Shown here one piece after another: positions 1-7,926 of a stretch of DNA of 34,500 bases (position 1 is the stretch's first letter; the number at the start of each line of letters is the position of its first letter). Under the pieces are notes generated by a model, which saw only the letters and a program-made list of their open reading frames with translations, was not told the DNA's origin and made no database searches. The position numbers were made by a program, and so were the translations under genes. Location: contig CALWEX010000082.1 in the NCBI GenBank assembly GCA_944377425.1, forward strand, positions 1-34,500. Reading direction: 5' to 3'. Origin of the DNA: an uncultured Clostridia bacterium. GTDB taxonomy: Bacteria; Bacillota; Clostridia; Lachnospirales; Anaerotignaceae.

Positions 1-64
1 TAGTTTCAACAACAAGTTTCTTAAACTCAGGTGTATATTTTTTGTTTGCTATTCCTTTTGGCAT
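1..64 (-). CDS. IS3-family transposase OrfA, N-terminal fragment
   Basis: The minus strand starts with ATG at 64-62 and encodes MPKGIANKKYTPEFKKLVVE before the window ends. The YTPEFK-x2-VVE pattern is the start of the helix-turn-helix region of IS3-type OrfA proteins. A GGGGTGA ribosome-binding sequence lies six bases upstream of the ATG, inside the right arm of the hairpin at 72-118. Only 21 codons are visible, so nothing can be said about whether the gene is intact. Confidence 0.7.
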   Translation of the reverse strand, partial: MPKGIANKKYTPEFKKLVVET

Positions 65-71
65 AAAAAAT

Positions 72-118
72 CACCCCATTTGTTATTTAGTATATCATAC
101 TGTCTAACAAATGGGGTG
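72..118 (-). terminator. IS-end hairpin: terminator-like and sequestering the transposase RBS
   Basis: CACCCCATTTGTTA (72-85) and its exact reverse complement (105-118) form a 14-bp stem with a 19-nt loop. The loop contains a smaller AGTAT/ATACT hairpin. On the minus strand the stem is followed by A and six T, like a Rho-independent terminator, so it may end the chemoreceptor transcript. The 3' arm contains the GGGGTG ribosome-binding site of the transposase, so transcripts entering from outside would hide it. Confidence 0.7.
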
Positions 119-149
119 CATTTCATAACTGATGGCTTTATGATTTTAA

Positions 150-1946
150 TTAATATTTGCTTGAAAAGTTGTTAAATGATGTATCATCGGCGCTATAAAG
201 CATAGATGAATCTTCACTTTCATTTGAATTACTATTTGTTTGAGCAGAAGCTAATTCGTTTTTTGAAGTGCTTCTTAAACGGAATTTTTTGAAAAGCTGG
301 TCTAAAACAGCAGCCTGGCCAGAAAGTTCCTCGCTGGCAGCAGCACTTTCCTCAGCTGTAGCTGAATTTGTCTGAACAACTGATGAAATTTGGTCAATTC
401 CAACTGTTATCTGAGAAATTGAATTTGCCTGTTCTGCAGAAGCAGCAGAAATTTTTTCAACAACAGTAACAATTTCGTCTTTTTTAGTTATTACAGAATT
501 TAAAGCTTCAGCTGTTTCATGGGCTATCTTAGAACCATTTTCAACAGCTCTGATTGAGTTTTCAATAAGAGCGGCTGTGTTTTTAGAAGCTTCTGCACTT
601 TTGCTTGCTAAGTTTCTAACTTCGTCTGCTACTACAGCAAAACCTTTTCCGGCAGAACCAGCACGAGCGGCCTCAACTGCAGCGTTTAAAGCAAGTATGT
701 TTGTTTGGAATGCTATGTCTTCGATAGTTCTTATAATCTTGCCAATTTCTGTAGAGCTGTTTGTAATTTCGCTCATAGCTCCCATCAACTCACTCATTTT
801 AGCATTGCTCTGTTCCATATCATCGCTAATATCTTTTACTTTTTCGCTTACCTGACTTGCATTTTCTGCTGTACTAGAAACATGCTGTGATATATCGTTA
901 ATTGTTGCAGCTAATTCCTGTATTGAGCTTGCCTGCTCTGTAGCGCCTTGGCTTAAAGCCTGAGCTCCGTTTGCTACCTGCTCAGCTCCATTTGATACTT
1001 GGTCTGAAGTTTGATTTATCTGGTATAAAGTTGAGTCAAGATTTCTGTTTATTTTCCTAATTGAAAGGAGAAGCGGTTTGAAATCGCCTACATAGTTTTC
1101 TTCACAAGTTGTTGTTATGGCAAAATTACCGTTTGCCATTTCGCTGAGAAGGTACTCTTCATCTTTTATAACACTTGATAAGCGCTCTATAAGTTCTTGA
1201 GTTGATTCAGTTAAGTCGCCTACTTCATCATCTGAGTCAATTTCATCAACAGGTGTTGTTAAATCGCCATCAACTAAAGCAGCAAGGCGCTCTGAACATT
1301 TATTAAGTGGTATTGAAATCTGGCGAGAAAGTAATACTCCAAGTAAAATAGCACATACAAAAGTTACTATAATAAGGAGAACACACAGAAGTATTATCAA
1401 CCTAGCAGATGACTCTATTGCACTTTGTGATTCAGTACCTGCGGCAACTTTACTGTCCATAATGGATAATAATGAAGTGTAAATAGTGTGATAGAGCGGG
1501 TCTAATTCTTCTATAAGGCTTTTTTCGGCAATAGCAGAATTTGTTTGTGATGCTATTTCTTTTGAAAGACTGCTGTACTGTGTCCAAGCCTCTTTTGCTG
1601 TATTAAAATAGTTTTTCTCGCTGTCTGTTGTAAGGGTTTTTTCAACAGTATTAAACAGTTCATCTATTTGGTTTGAATTTGTATTAAACTCTGTTTTAGC
1701 ATCAGTTTTATCAGTTGTGCTGGTGTATGTTACTGATTTATGTAAATCTAAATTTACTTCACAAAAATCTACAAGAAGTTTACCTACATCACCTTGTGAA
1801 AATCCGTCTGTAACTAAAATATTATTGTATTTAGAGTGCATTGACCTTGTAAGAAAAATACACATAACGCTTGAAATGCTTGCTATTATACTTACAAGTA
1901 AAAGTGAGATAATTAATTTTTTGCCAATTCTTAAGTGCTTAAACAT
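150..1946 (-). CDS. Methyl-accepting chemotaxis protein
   Basis: This is a 598-residue transmembrane chemoreceptor. A membrane segment at about 11-32 is followed by an extracellular helical sensor region (about 33-182), which looks like a four-helix bundle. A second membrane segment lies at 183-206, then HAMP (about 207-258) and a long coiled-coil signalling domain. The signalling hairpin tip is unmistakable at about 409-430 ([20 protein letters not shown]) and continues through [16 protein letters not shown]. It should cluster with CheA and CheW, neither of which is encoded here. No C-terminal NWETF-type CheR tether is present. The ligand cannot be told. The ATG is preceded by GGAGGT at good spacing. 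The gene is monocistronic, with a sigma-28-like promoter upstream, as expected of a late flagellar-regulon gene. Confidence 0.95.
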   Translation of the reverse strand: MFKHLRIGKKLIISLLLVSIIASISSVMCIFLTRSMHSKYNNILVTDGFSQGDVGKLLVDFCEVNLDLHKSVTYTSTTDKTDAKTEFNTNSNQIDELFNTVEKTLTTDSEKNYFNTAKEAWTQYSSLSKEIASQTNSAIAEKSLIEELDPLYHTIYTSLLSIMDSKVAAGTESQSAIESSARLIILLCVLLIIVTFVCAILLGVLLSRQISIPLNKCSERLAALVDGDLTTPVDEIDSDDEVGDLTESTQELIERLSSVIKDEEYLLSEMANGNFAITTTCEENYVGDFKPLLLSIRKINRNLDSTLYQINQTSDQVSNGAEQVANGAQALSQGATEQASSIQELAATINDISQHVSSTAENASQVSEKVKDISDDMEQSNAKMSELMGAMSEITNSSTEIGKIIRTIEDIAFQTNILALNAAVEAARAGSAGKGFAVVADEVRNLASKSAEASKNTAALIENSIRAVENGSKIAHETAEALNSVITKKDEIVTVVEKISAASAEQANSISQITVGIDQISSVVQTNSATAEESAAASEELSGQAAVLDQLFKKFRLRSTSKNELASAQTNSNSNESEDSSMLYSADDTSFNNFSSKY

Positions 1947-2026
1947 ATTTATACCTCCAATTTAAATGTTGAGAAAATACTTTTTGCCTCTTTATTATAA
2001 TGATATAAAAATTCTCTCAATAAGAT

Positions 2027-2053
2027 ATATCGGTATAAAATTGGATTCATTAA
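2027..2053 (-). promoter_or_regulatory. Sigma-28 (sigma-D)-like promoter for the chemoreceptor gene
   Basis: Read on the minus strand, TTAA (2053-2050) is followed after 15 bases by ACCGATAT (2034-2027). The flagellar sigma consensus is TAAA-N15-GCCGATAA, or GCCGATAT in Bacillus. The -10 element matches 7 of 8 positions of the Bacillus form; the -35 is weaker. It lies about 80 bp before the start codon. Control by the sigma factor encoded at 23858-24661 is an inference. Confidence 0.55.
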
Positions 2054-2079
2054 GTAAGATTTTTGTTTTTTTTTAAAAT

Positions 2080-2120
2080 AAGCCTTATATCCTAAATTAA
2101 GCAAGTAGGATATAAGGCTT
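2080..2120. terminator. Hairpin terminator downstream of the recombinase gene
   Basis: AAGCCTTATATCCT (2080-2093) and its exact reverse complement (2107-2120) form a 14-bp stem with a 13-nt loop. Short T-rich tracts follow on both strands. For minus-strand transcription it would end the recombinase message about 210 bp past its stop and shield the chemoreceptor promoter just beyond. Confidence 0.6.
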
Positions 2121-2261
2121 TTATTAAAAATTTCACATTATTGTTTATAATTACCATTGATAATATAAAATTAAGAGTTCTAAGACTAAAAAATGATATT
2201 TAATTAACAATCAAAGGTTTTTTGGTTTGTATTCAGGTAATTTTTGTTACACTGAAATAAC

Positions 2262-2284
2262 ATAAACAGACAATAAACAGACAG
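2262..2284. repeat. Tandem 11-bp repeat; left copy of a direct repeat flanking the recombinase
   Basis: ATAAACAGACA occurs twice in perfect tandem (2262-2272 and 2273-2283). The 15-mer ACAATAAACAGACAG (2270-2284) recurs with one mismatch at 3670-3684, on the other side of the recombinase gene. Such sequences could be attachment-site remnants or recombinase arm-type binding sites; the sequence alone does not decide. Confidence 0.55.
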
Positions 2285-2329
2285 TTTTGTTAAACAATAT
2301 ATTTTATATATTAAATCATATTTTTTATG

Positions 2330-3352
2330 TCAAATCATATTTATATTTTTAATCAGCTCATCTATTTCTTTGTGGGTGTATACATTTTCAGTTATGTCGT
2401 TGGTTGCATGGCCCATAATGCGCTTTATAGAAACTTTGTTCATTCCAGCTGTATCAGCAAGGCTTGCAAAGGTATGGCGTCCGTCGTGAGGCAGGTGCTC
2501 CATATTTAATTTTTTCATAAGGTCTATATAAATTCTACGGTATGATGAATATTTTACAGGACAGCCGTTTTTTTCTATGATGTAAATATTGCTTGAAGCA
2601 CAGCGTTTCTTTATAAACGGAAATATTTTTTTGTTTATAGGTATAACACGGTTTTTGCCAGCTTTTGTTTTGGAGCCTGCTGTTATATACATCTGCTCTA
2701 AATTAACGGAGCTTTTTTCGATATTTAAAAGTTCTGAAGGACGTAATCCGCTGTAAATCATAATAAGCACAGTATCGGCAAAAGGTTCAGTTTTTATGGC
2801 CTCAAAAAGCAGTTTAATTTCATCAGATGTAAATGATTTATGAATGTTAGACTCCTCTTTAGGTCCGATTTTTGTGAATTTAGCGTAGTTTTTCGAAACT
2901 ATGTCAAGCTCTATGGCTATGTCAAAAAGCTGATTAAGAAGAGTTTGCACATGATTTTTTGTCTGCCATTTTCTGTCTATATTGTCGATTATTTTTTGTA
3001 AATGAAATGTTTTAATTTCTTTTATTTTCATATCGTGTATAGGTTCGAGATATTTATATGCCGCCTGATAAATATATACACCGCTGTTTGACAGCTTGCT
3101 TAATTTGCGCTTTTTAAATTCGCTGTATAAATCCGATATTGTATAGTTTATTAAATCGAAATCATATGGTGATTTATTGTATTCCATAAGAGCCTGCAGA
3201 GCTTCCTGAGATGTTTTGTAATAGCCTAGATATTTATATTCCGGCCGTCCGCTTTCGGTATTATGCCCTGTTTGTATTCTTGCTGTAAATGGTCTGCGGC
3301 GTGAGCCTGAAAGTTTGTATACACTTCCATAACCTTTTGGTAATCGTTTCAT
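2330..3352 (-). CDS. Tyrosine recombinase/integrase
   Basis: This 340-residue site-specific recombinase of the phage-integrase family appears intact. The N-terminus (about 1-45, LPKGYGSVYKLSGSRRRPFT) resembles the arm-type DNA-binding domain of integrases from mobile elements. A core-binding helical domain follows (about 65-165). The catalytic set is complete: R in SGLRPSE, K in the TKAGKNRVIPI hairpin, HDGRHTFAS (H and R), GHAT (H) and the nucleophile Y in VYTHKEI near the C-terminus. RBS-like AAAGGA precedes the ATG at somewhat long spacing. No excisionase, relaxase or cargo lies beside it, so it is an orphan. It lies beside a 16-bp inverted repeat that encloses a promoter pointing at flgB, and imperfect direct repeats flank the gene. 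It could invert that segment, or be the remnant of an integrated element. The presence of an arm-binding domain favours an element origin; the position favours a switch role. Confidence 0.93.
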   Translation of the reverse strand: MKRLPKGYGSVYKLSGSRRRPFTARIQTGHNTESGRPEYKYLGYYKTSQEALQALMEYNKSPYDFDLINYTISDLYSEFKKRKLSKLSNSGVYIYQAAYKYLEPIHDMKIKEIKTFHLQKIIDNIDRKWQTKNHVQTLLNQLFDIAIELDIVSKNYAKFTKIGPKEESNIHKSFTSDEIKLLFEAIKTEPFADTVLIMIYSGLRPSELLNIEKSSVNLEQMYITAGSKTKAGKNRVIPINKKIFPFIKKRCASSNIYIIEKNGCPVKYSSYRRIYIDLMKKLNMEHLPHDGRHTFASLADTAGMNKVSIKRIMGHATNDITENVYTHKEIDELIKNINMI

Positions 3353-3669
3353 TTAAAGTCAGTCCTTTCAAAATTAACAGATTCGATGCTCAAATATATT
3401 TAAAGTCTTAGTAATATTTTGTCATTTAATCTCATGATAATTTGAACAAAATGTGAAAAAAGCACTCAAAAAAATGATATAATCATAATTTTTTTAAATT
3501 ATATCAAAAAATAGTTTAATTACTAAATGTTAATAAGATAATTTTAACAAAAAATTGATTTCTAATATTGAATGCCTTTTATTGAGAATAAATTTAAAAG
3601 GAAATACTTGCAGATAAAATAGTGAAATAAATTTGTTAAAAATGAGGATTTATTTAGAGTAACAAACTA

Positions 3670-3684
3670 ACAATAAGCAGACAG
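3670..3684. repeat. Right copy of the direct repeat flanking the recombinase gene
   Basis: ACAATAAGCAGACAG differs by one base from ACAATAAACAGACAG at 2270-2284, in the same orientation. The two copies bracket the recombinase gene exactly 1400 bp apart. Similarity continues weakly leftwards (AACAAAC here, AACATAAAC there). Confidence 0.5.
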
Positions 3685-3730
3685 ATTCAGCCACAAACAT
3701 TTTAAATCTGTTGGTAAGGATGAAATTTAT

Positions 3731-3746
3731 TTTAAATAGTACTTAA
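3731..3746 (+). repeat. Left 16-bp inverted repeat of a candidate invertible segment
   Basis: TTTAAATAGTACTTAA is the exact reverse complement of 4009-4024. It contains the palindrome AGTACT between TTAA half-sites, a layout compatible with a recombinase crossover site. Together the repeats enclose 262 bp carrying the flgB-directed promoter. Confidence 0.65.
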
Positions 3747-3936
3747 TTTGCTTTTTTTATAAATAGTAAAATTTGTTTTAATTTAACGTTTTTAAACGTG
3801 ATTTTTGTACTAATGAATTTAAATTTTTTACCTAAAAAACACTTTTTTCCCAATATTGGAAAAATTATTTGTATATTGTTTACAAAAAAACAAACAATAA
3901 ATTTAATAAAATCGTAAAGATACTTATAACAAAATG

Positions 3937-3965
3937 TTGAATTTTGCAATAAAAAAGGATATACT
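3937..3965 (+). promoter_or_regulatory. Sigma-A-type promoter for the flagellar operon
   Basis: TTGAAT (3937-3942) and TATACT (3960-3965) are separated by exactly 17 bases, close to the vegetative consensus TTGACA-N17-TATAAT. It points toward flgB and would give a leader of about 100 nt. It lies entirely between the two 16-bp inverted repeats. A further TATAAT at 3986-3991 lacks a recognisable -35. Confidence 0.6.
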
Positions 3966-4008
3966 GTCTACTTAGAAGGTACTTTTATAATAGTGTAAAT
4001 AAACTTTT

Positions 4009-4024
4009 TTAAGTACTATTTAAA
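4009..4024 (-). repeat. Right 16-bp inverted repeat of a candidate invertible segment
   Basis: TTAAGTACTATTTAAA is the exact reverse complement of 3731-3746. The match stops abruptly on both sides, with only loose similarity inward. It lies between the promoter and the flgB ribosome-binding site, inside the predicted 5' leader. Confidence 0.65.
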
Positions 4025-4072
4025 TAACTGTTGTTAAGCAGTTTTATCGGCGTTTTAGGGGGGAATTTTGTA

Positions 4073-4453
4073 TTGAATTTCTTAAACAATAATATGTTTG
4101 ATTTGTCAAAAAAAGTAATGGACTATCTTTGGCAGAAACAAACAATAACATCAAATAATATAGCCAATGCCGAAACTCCTGGATATAAAGCAAAATATAT
4201 TACATTCGAGGAGGAGCTGCAAAGTAGGCTTGATTCACAATATGGCAGAACTGCCAATGAAATTAAAAGCAGCATAGCTTCAGTAAGGCCTGAAATTCAT
4301 GAAACTGAAAACGAGTCGTCAAGAATGGACGAAAATAACGTTAATGTAGACGTTGAAAGTATGGAGCTTGCCAAAGCGGCGCTTCAGTATGAGTTTATGC
4401 TTAAATCATTTAACGATGACCTTACAAGACTGCGTACAGTAATTAAAGGCTGA
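4073..4453 (+). CDS. flgB: Flagellar basal-body rod protein FlgB
   Basis: FlgB is a proximal rod subunit exported by the flagellar type III system and placed on the MS ring. The rod/hook family signature ITSNNIANAETPGYKAKYITFEEEL is clear near the N-terminus (shown here in pieces: ITSNNIANAETPGYKAK, then ITFEEEL). The C-terminus (AKAALQYEFMLKSFNDDL) is the usual helical partner. I place the start at TTG 4073, which has GGGGGG nine bases upstream and gives 126 residues, normal for the family. An upstream in-frame TTG at 4031 has no ribosome-binding site. It is the first gene of the operon, and flgC follows after 14 bases. Confidence 0.93.
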   Translation: MNFLNNNMFDLSKKVMDYLWQKQTITSNNIANAETPGYKAKYITFEEELQSRLDSQYGRTANEIKSSIASVRPEIHETENESSRMDENNVNVDVESMELAKAALQYEFMLKSFNDDLTRLRTVIKG

Positions 4454-4467
4454 AAGGAGCTATAATT

Positions 4468-4911
4468 ATGAGTTTTTTAAATGCGCTTAATATAAGTGCG
4501 TCAGGTATGACCGCTGAAAGAATGCGCCTTGATATAGCAGCGGAAAATATAGCCAATATAAACACAACAAGAACAGAAAACGGCGGACCTTACAGAAGAA
4601 AAATGGTTGTTTTTGAACCTATAGAAGACAACAGTTTTGCAAGTGCTTTTCGTTCTGAATTGTCAAGGCAGAGCAATAATGGCGGCGGTGTAAGAGTAGC
4701 TGAAATAGTTGAAGACCCAAGTGATTTTCGTATGGTTTATAACCCAGAGCACCCAGATGCTGACGAAAATGGATACGTGCAGATGCCTAATGTTGATTTG
4801 TTAAAAGAAACTGTTGACAGTATGGCAGCAAGCAGAGCTTATGACGCCAATCTTACAGCTTTTAATACAATTAAGACAATGGCTTCAAAAGCCCTTGAAA
4901 TAGGTAAGTAA
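4468..4911 (+). CDS. flgC: Flagellar basal-body rod protein FlgC
   Basis: FlgC is a 147-residue proximal rod protein. The N-terminal rod motif (about 8-35, SASGMTAERMRLDIAAENIA then NINTTRTENGGPYRRK) and the C-terminal helix (VDLLKETVDSMAASRAYDAN, about 108-127) are family hallmarks. These two helices pair in the assembled rod. AAAGGAGC precedes the ATG. The gene follows flgB and precedes fliE, the standard order in Bacillus and Clostridia. Confidence 0.96.
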   Translation: MSFLNALNISASGMTAERMRLDIAAENIANINTTRTENGGPYRRKMVVFEPIEDNSFASAFRSELSRQSNNGGGVRVAEIVEDPSDFRMVYNPEHPDADENGYVQMPNVDLLKETVDSMAASRAYDANLTAFNTIKTMASKALEIGK

Positions 4912-4957
4912 TTTTAGTTTTATTAACAATCTTTTTAATTTTTAAGGAGTATAGCAT

Positions 4958-5254
4958 ATGTATATATCACCACTTAACGAGATTGCTTCAAACCCTTTTT
5001 TTAACAATTCCCAAAAATCAGTAACAAACAATAATCTTATGTTTGAAAATATTTTCAAAAGCGCTTTAGATGATGTTGCTTCAAATGAAAAGAGTCTTGA
5101 ACAGGCACAGTATCTTCTTTCTACTGGGCAAATAGATGATGCACACACTGTTCCTGTGGCTTCTTCTATGGCACAGCTTTCAGTTGATTTCTTAGTTCAG
5201 CTTCGTAATAAAGCTTTAGATTCATACAATGAGCTAATGAGAATAAGTTTATAA
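4958..5254 (+). CDS. fliE: Flagellar hook-basal body complex protein FliE
   Basis: FliE is a 98-residue export substrate that joins the MS ring to the rod. The conserved C-terminal half is present (VPVASSMAQLSVDFLVQLRN then KALDSYNELMRISL), along with the upstream FKSALDDVASNE helix. Length matches the family. AAGGAG precedes the ATG at good spacing. It lies between flgC and fliF as expected. Confidence 0.93.
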   Translation: MYISPLNEIASNPFFNNSQKSVTNNNLMFENIFKSALDDVASNEKSLEQAQYLLSTGQIDDAHTVPVASSMAQLSVDFLVQLRNKALDSYNELMRISL

Positions 5255-5303
5255 TTTAGGGTTTTTTGGTGTGTAAAATTATAAACTTAAAGAGGGATAT
5301 ATT

Positions 5304-6929
5304 TTGAATGAGCGAGTTATTTCAATACTAACAAAAATAAAGGAAACAGCAAAAAATTTAAATTCTAAAACAAAAAAAATAATAATTATAGGAGTAGCTG
5401 TTTCAGTAGTTTTATCAATAGTCATAGCTATATGGCTTAATAACAGACCGTATGTAACTCTTTTTTCAGGATTAAGCAATGAAGAAGCCAGTGAGATTAT
5501 GGGCAAGCTTCAAGATGACGGTATTGATTACAAATACGAAGCACTGTCTTCAGGAAGTACAATACTTGTTCCCGAAAGTGAAGGGGAACAGCTTAAAGCT
5601 GAGCTTGTTTATGAAGGCTATCCAAAAAGCGGATTTACATATGATGTTTTTACTAATAATGTGGATTTGACCACTTCAGAGTCAGAAAAACAGTATTATC
5701 AGCGCCTTGAGCTTCAGGAGAGAATGGGCGCCACAATATCTTCATTTTTTCCTAACATTAAAGATGCTAAAGTAACAATAGCTTTTGGAGAGGACAGGAA
5801 ATATGTTCTTGATAGCGAAAATGCGTCAAAAGCTACTGCTTCTATTGCTGTTACAACAAAAGATGGCTCAGATATATCAACTGATGACGTTAAAGCTATG
5901 CAGAGGCTTGTATCACGAAGCATTCCTCAGCTTGAGTTTGAAAGCGTTGCGGTTATCTGTAATGGAAAAGACGTTACAGCATCCGATGAGTTATCACAAA
6001 GCACCGCTAACGAACTGAAATTACAGATAGAGGAAGCTTACGACAATAAAATTAAGAATAAAGTTCTTGAAATTTTAGTCCCTATATATGGTCAGGAACA
6101 CGTTAAGGTTTCTGTAAAAAGTGAAGTTGACATTAATAAAAAATTGAGAGAACTTACTAACTATTCAGCTGAAGATGAAAATAACACTGGTGTTAAATCT
6201 TCTGAAACAGCACATCAGGAAGTGGGTAAAGACGGAGAAACGGCAGGCGGAGTACCTGGAACGGAAACAAATTCCGACATACCTGTTTATACAAGAATAG
6301 AACAGGATGGAACAGAAAACTATATATTAAGCGATGGAAGCGCTGAGTATTTAGTTGACCAAGTAAAAGAGCAGCAGCAGATAGACGCTGGGGATTTAGA
6401 GGATTTGTCTATAGCCGTTATTATTGATACAAACAACCTTGATAATCAAACAAGAACACAGCTGGTTTCTCTTGTAGCTAAAGCAGCAGGCATAAGCACT
6501 GAAGATAGCGAAGAAAAAATAGAGCTTGTAGGCATTGAATTCCAGAAGGATGAAGCTGAGGCTCCGGCAGAAAACAATTTGCCTGATAAAGAACAGATTA
6601 CACGTTTAGTTACAATAGGCGGAATTGCTGTTGGTGCATTATTAATACTTCTTATTATTTTACTCTTTATCATTAAGCGTATAAGAAAGAAATTACGTAA
6701 GAAAAAGAATGGTAAAAATATAGAAGAAGGCCCTGTTATTTATAATACGTTCAATACTGCACCAACTGAAAAAGAAGAAGAAACTGATATATCAGACTTA
6801 ATAAATATTAAGAATGAAAGAAGTATGGAACTTAAAAACAAGATTAGAGAAATAACAGAAGAAAATCCGGAAATTTCGGCTCAGACACTTAAAGCATGGC
6901 TGAGAGGAGGGGACAAGGATGGAAAGTAA
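5304..6929 (+). CDS. fliF: Flagellar MS-ring protein FliF
   Basis: FliF, 541 residues, forms the membrane-embedded MS ring on which the rod, C ring and export gate assemble. One membrane segment lies at about 26-45 and another at about 435-457. The ring-building modules lie between them, starting with YVTLFSGLSNEEASEIMGKL. The cytoplasmic C-terminus (about 510-541, ending NPEISAQTLKAWLRGG) is the FliG-binding segment. The start is TTG, with AGAGGG upstream. Its last 11 bases overlap fliG, implying coupled translation of two proteins that bind each other. Confidence 0.96.
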   Translation: MNERVISILTKIKETAKNLNSKTKKIIIIGVAVSVVLSIVIAIWLNNRPYVTLFSGLSNEEASEIMGKLQDDGIDYKYEALSSGSTILVPESEGEQLKAELVYEGYPKSGFTYDVFTNNVDLTTSESEKQYYQRLELQERMGATISSFFPNIKDAKVTIAFGEDRKYVLDSENASKATASIAVTTKDGSDISTDDVKAMQRLVSRSIPQLEFESVAVICNGKDVTASDELSQSTANELKLQIEEAYDNKIKNKVLEILVPIYGQEHVKVSVKSEVDINKKLRELTNYSAEDENNTGVKSSETAHQEVGKDGETAGGVPGTETNSDIPVYTRIEQDGTENYILSDGSAEYLVDQVKEQQQIDAGDLEDLSIAVIIDTNNLDNQTRTQLVSLVAKAAGISTEDSEEKIELVGIEFQKDEAEAPAENNLPDKEQITRLVTIGGIAVGALLILLIILLFIIKRIRKKLRKKKNGKNIEEGPVIYNTFNTAPTEKEEETDISDLINIKNERSMELKNKIREITEENPEISAQTLKAWLRGGDKDGK

Positions 6930-7926
6930 GGAGCTGACTCCCGAACAAAAAGCTGCGGCGGTTATTATATCCATGGGTACAGATAAGGCTTCTCAGATAT
7001 ATAAATATTTAAGCGAGGAAGATATTGAAGCCCTTACAGTGGAAATCGCCAAAATGCGCCATCTCTCACCAGAAGAAACAGAAAATGTACTGGACGACTT
7101 TTATAAAGAGTGCATGACTCAGAAAGTTGTTACAGAAGGCGGTTTGGAATACGCCCGTTCTGTATTGGAAAAGGCTTTTGGCCAGCAAACGGCTACAATG
7201 CTTCTTGAAAAAGTGGCTAAATCATTAAAAACAATGCCGTTTTCATTTATCAGAAAGCTTAACAGCAAGAACCTTTTTTCCATATTGCAGCATGAAAGGC
7301 CGCAAACAATAGCTCTTGTCCTTTCATATGCTAATCCGGACCAAGCGGCAGATGTAATTATATCACTGCCTAAAAATAAAAAACTCAGGGTAGTAGAGGC
7401 TATAGCGAAGATGGAAAGTGCTTCGCCGGAGGCAATTAAAATAGTTGAAAGCCAGATAGAAAAGAAATTCTCGGCTGTCCTTACAACGGACTACACTCAG
7501 GCTGGCGGTATCGATTATATTGCCGATGTTATTAATTACATGGATAGAGGCAATGAAAAATACATATTTGATGAGCTTTCAACTAAAGATGCTAAACTTA
7601 CAGACGAAATCAGAAAGAGAATGTTTGTATTTGAAGACATTGTTACAATGGATAACCGTTCAATTCAGCGCTTCTTGCGTGAATGTGATCCTAAAGACAT
7701 TGTACTTGCTCTTAAGCAGGCTAACCCTGAGGTTGCAAACCTTATATTCTCTAATGTTTCATCGCGTATGGCAGAGTCCATTAAGTCCGATTTGGAGATT
7801 ACAGTAAATGTAAGAATCCGCGATGTAGAAGAAGCACAGCAGAGAATAGTAAACATTATAAGGTCGCTTGAAGAACAAGGAGAGCTTGTTATTGTAAAGG
7901 GCGGAAAGGATGATATCATTGCCTAA
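6919..7926 (+). CDS. fliG: Flagellar motor switch protein FliG
   Basis: FliG, 335 residues, is the C-ring subunit that contacts the stator and generates torque. The N-terminal domain binds FliF. The middle domain carries the EHPQ-type motif, here HERPQT at 125-130. The C-terminal domain has the charged torque helix region (FVFEDIVTMDNRSIQRFLRE, then CDPKDIVLALK). All domains are intact at normal length. GAGGAGGGG lies just upstream of the ATG within the fliF end. It overlaps fliH by 17 bases. Confidence 0.97.
   Translation: MESKELTPEQKAAAVIISMGTDKASQIYKYLSEEDIEALTVEIAKMRHLSPEETENVLDDFYKECMTQKVVTEGGLEYARSVLEKAFGQQTATMLLEKVAKSLKTMPFSFIRKLNSKNLFSILQHERPQTIALVLSYANPDQAADVIISLPKNKKLRVVEAIAKMESASPEAIKIVESQIEKKFSAVLTTDYTQAGGIDYIADVINYMDRGNEKYIFDELSTKDAKLTDEIRKRMFVFEDIVTMDNRSIQRFLRECDPKDIVLALKQANPEVANLIFSNVSSRMAESIKSDLEITVNVRIRDVEEAQQRIVNIIRSLEEQGELVIVKGGKDDIIA

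Larger units (their letters stand above)
1..120 (-). mobile_element. End of an IS3-family insertion sequence (partial)
   Basis: Read on the minus strand, the element begins at 120 with TGCACCCC and runs out of the window at 1. TG at the terminus and a CACCCC-rich end followed by GTTAGACAGT resemble the ends of IS3-family elements of the type I recall with GTTGGACAGT. It is followed by the first codons of a matching transposase OrfA. The boundary at 120 is inferred from this terminus. The other end and any target duplication lie outside the window. The element sits only 29 bp past the stop of the chemoreceptor gene. Confidence 0.75.
1947..2329. other. Non-coding stretch between chemoreceptor and recombinase genes
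   Basis: This 383 bp AT-rich stretch contains no convincing gene. It holds the chemoreceptor ribosome-binding site, a sigma-28-like promoter on the minus strand (2027-2053), a 14-bp hairpin (2080-2120) and an 11-bp tandem repeat (2262-2283). The direct repeat AAATCATATTT occurs at 2313-2323 and 2332-2342, the second copy overlapping the recombinase stop codon. The rest shows no structure I can name. Confidence 0.6.
3353..4072. other. 720-bp regulatory region upstream of flgB
   Basis: No gene is supported here; the region is extremely AT-rich. It contains a 9-bp AT-rich inverted repeat (3475-3483 and 3498-3506), a copy of the direct repeat flanking the recombinase (3670-3684), and the perfect 16-bp inverted repeat at 3731-3746 and 4009-4024. 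Inside the latter lie a CCAATATTGG palindrome (3850-3859), a 7-bp hairpin around 3875-3898, a sigma-A promoter (3937-3965) and a second TATAAT (3986-3991) without a good -35. The flgB ribosome-binding site lies at 4058-4063. Confidence 0.6.

Noticed and set aside
3743..3949. 68-codon minus-strand open frame in the region upstream of flgB
   Set aside because: It is Phe, Ile and Lys dominated as expected for AT-rich non-coding DNA, has no supporting ribosome-binding site or recognisable family, and overlies the inverted-repeat and promoter region.
4031..4072. Upstream TTG start that would lengthen FlgB by 14 residues
   Set aside because: It has no SD sequence, whereas TTG 4073 follows GGGGGG at good spacing and gives the normal FlgB length.
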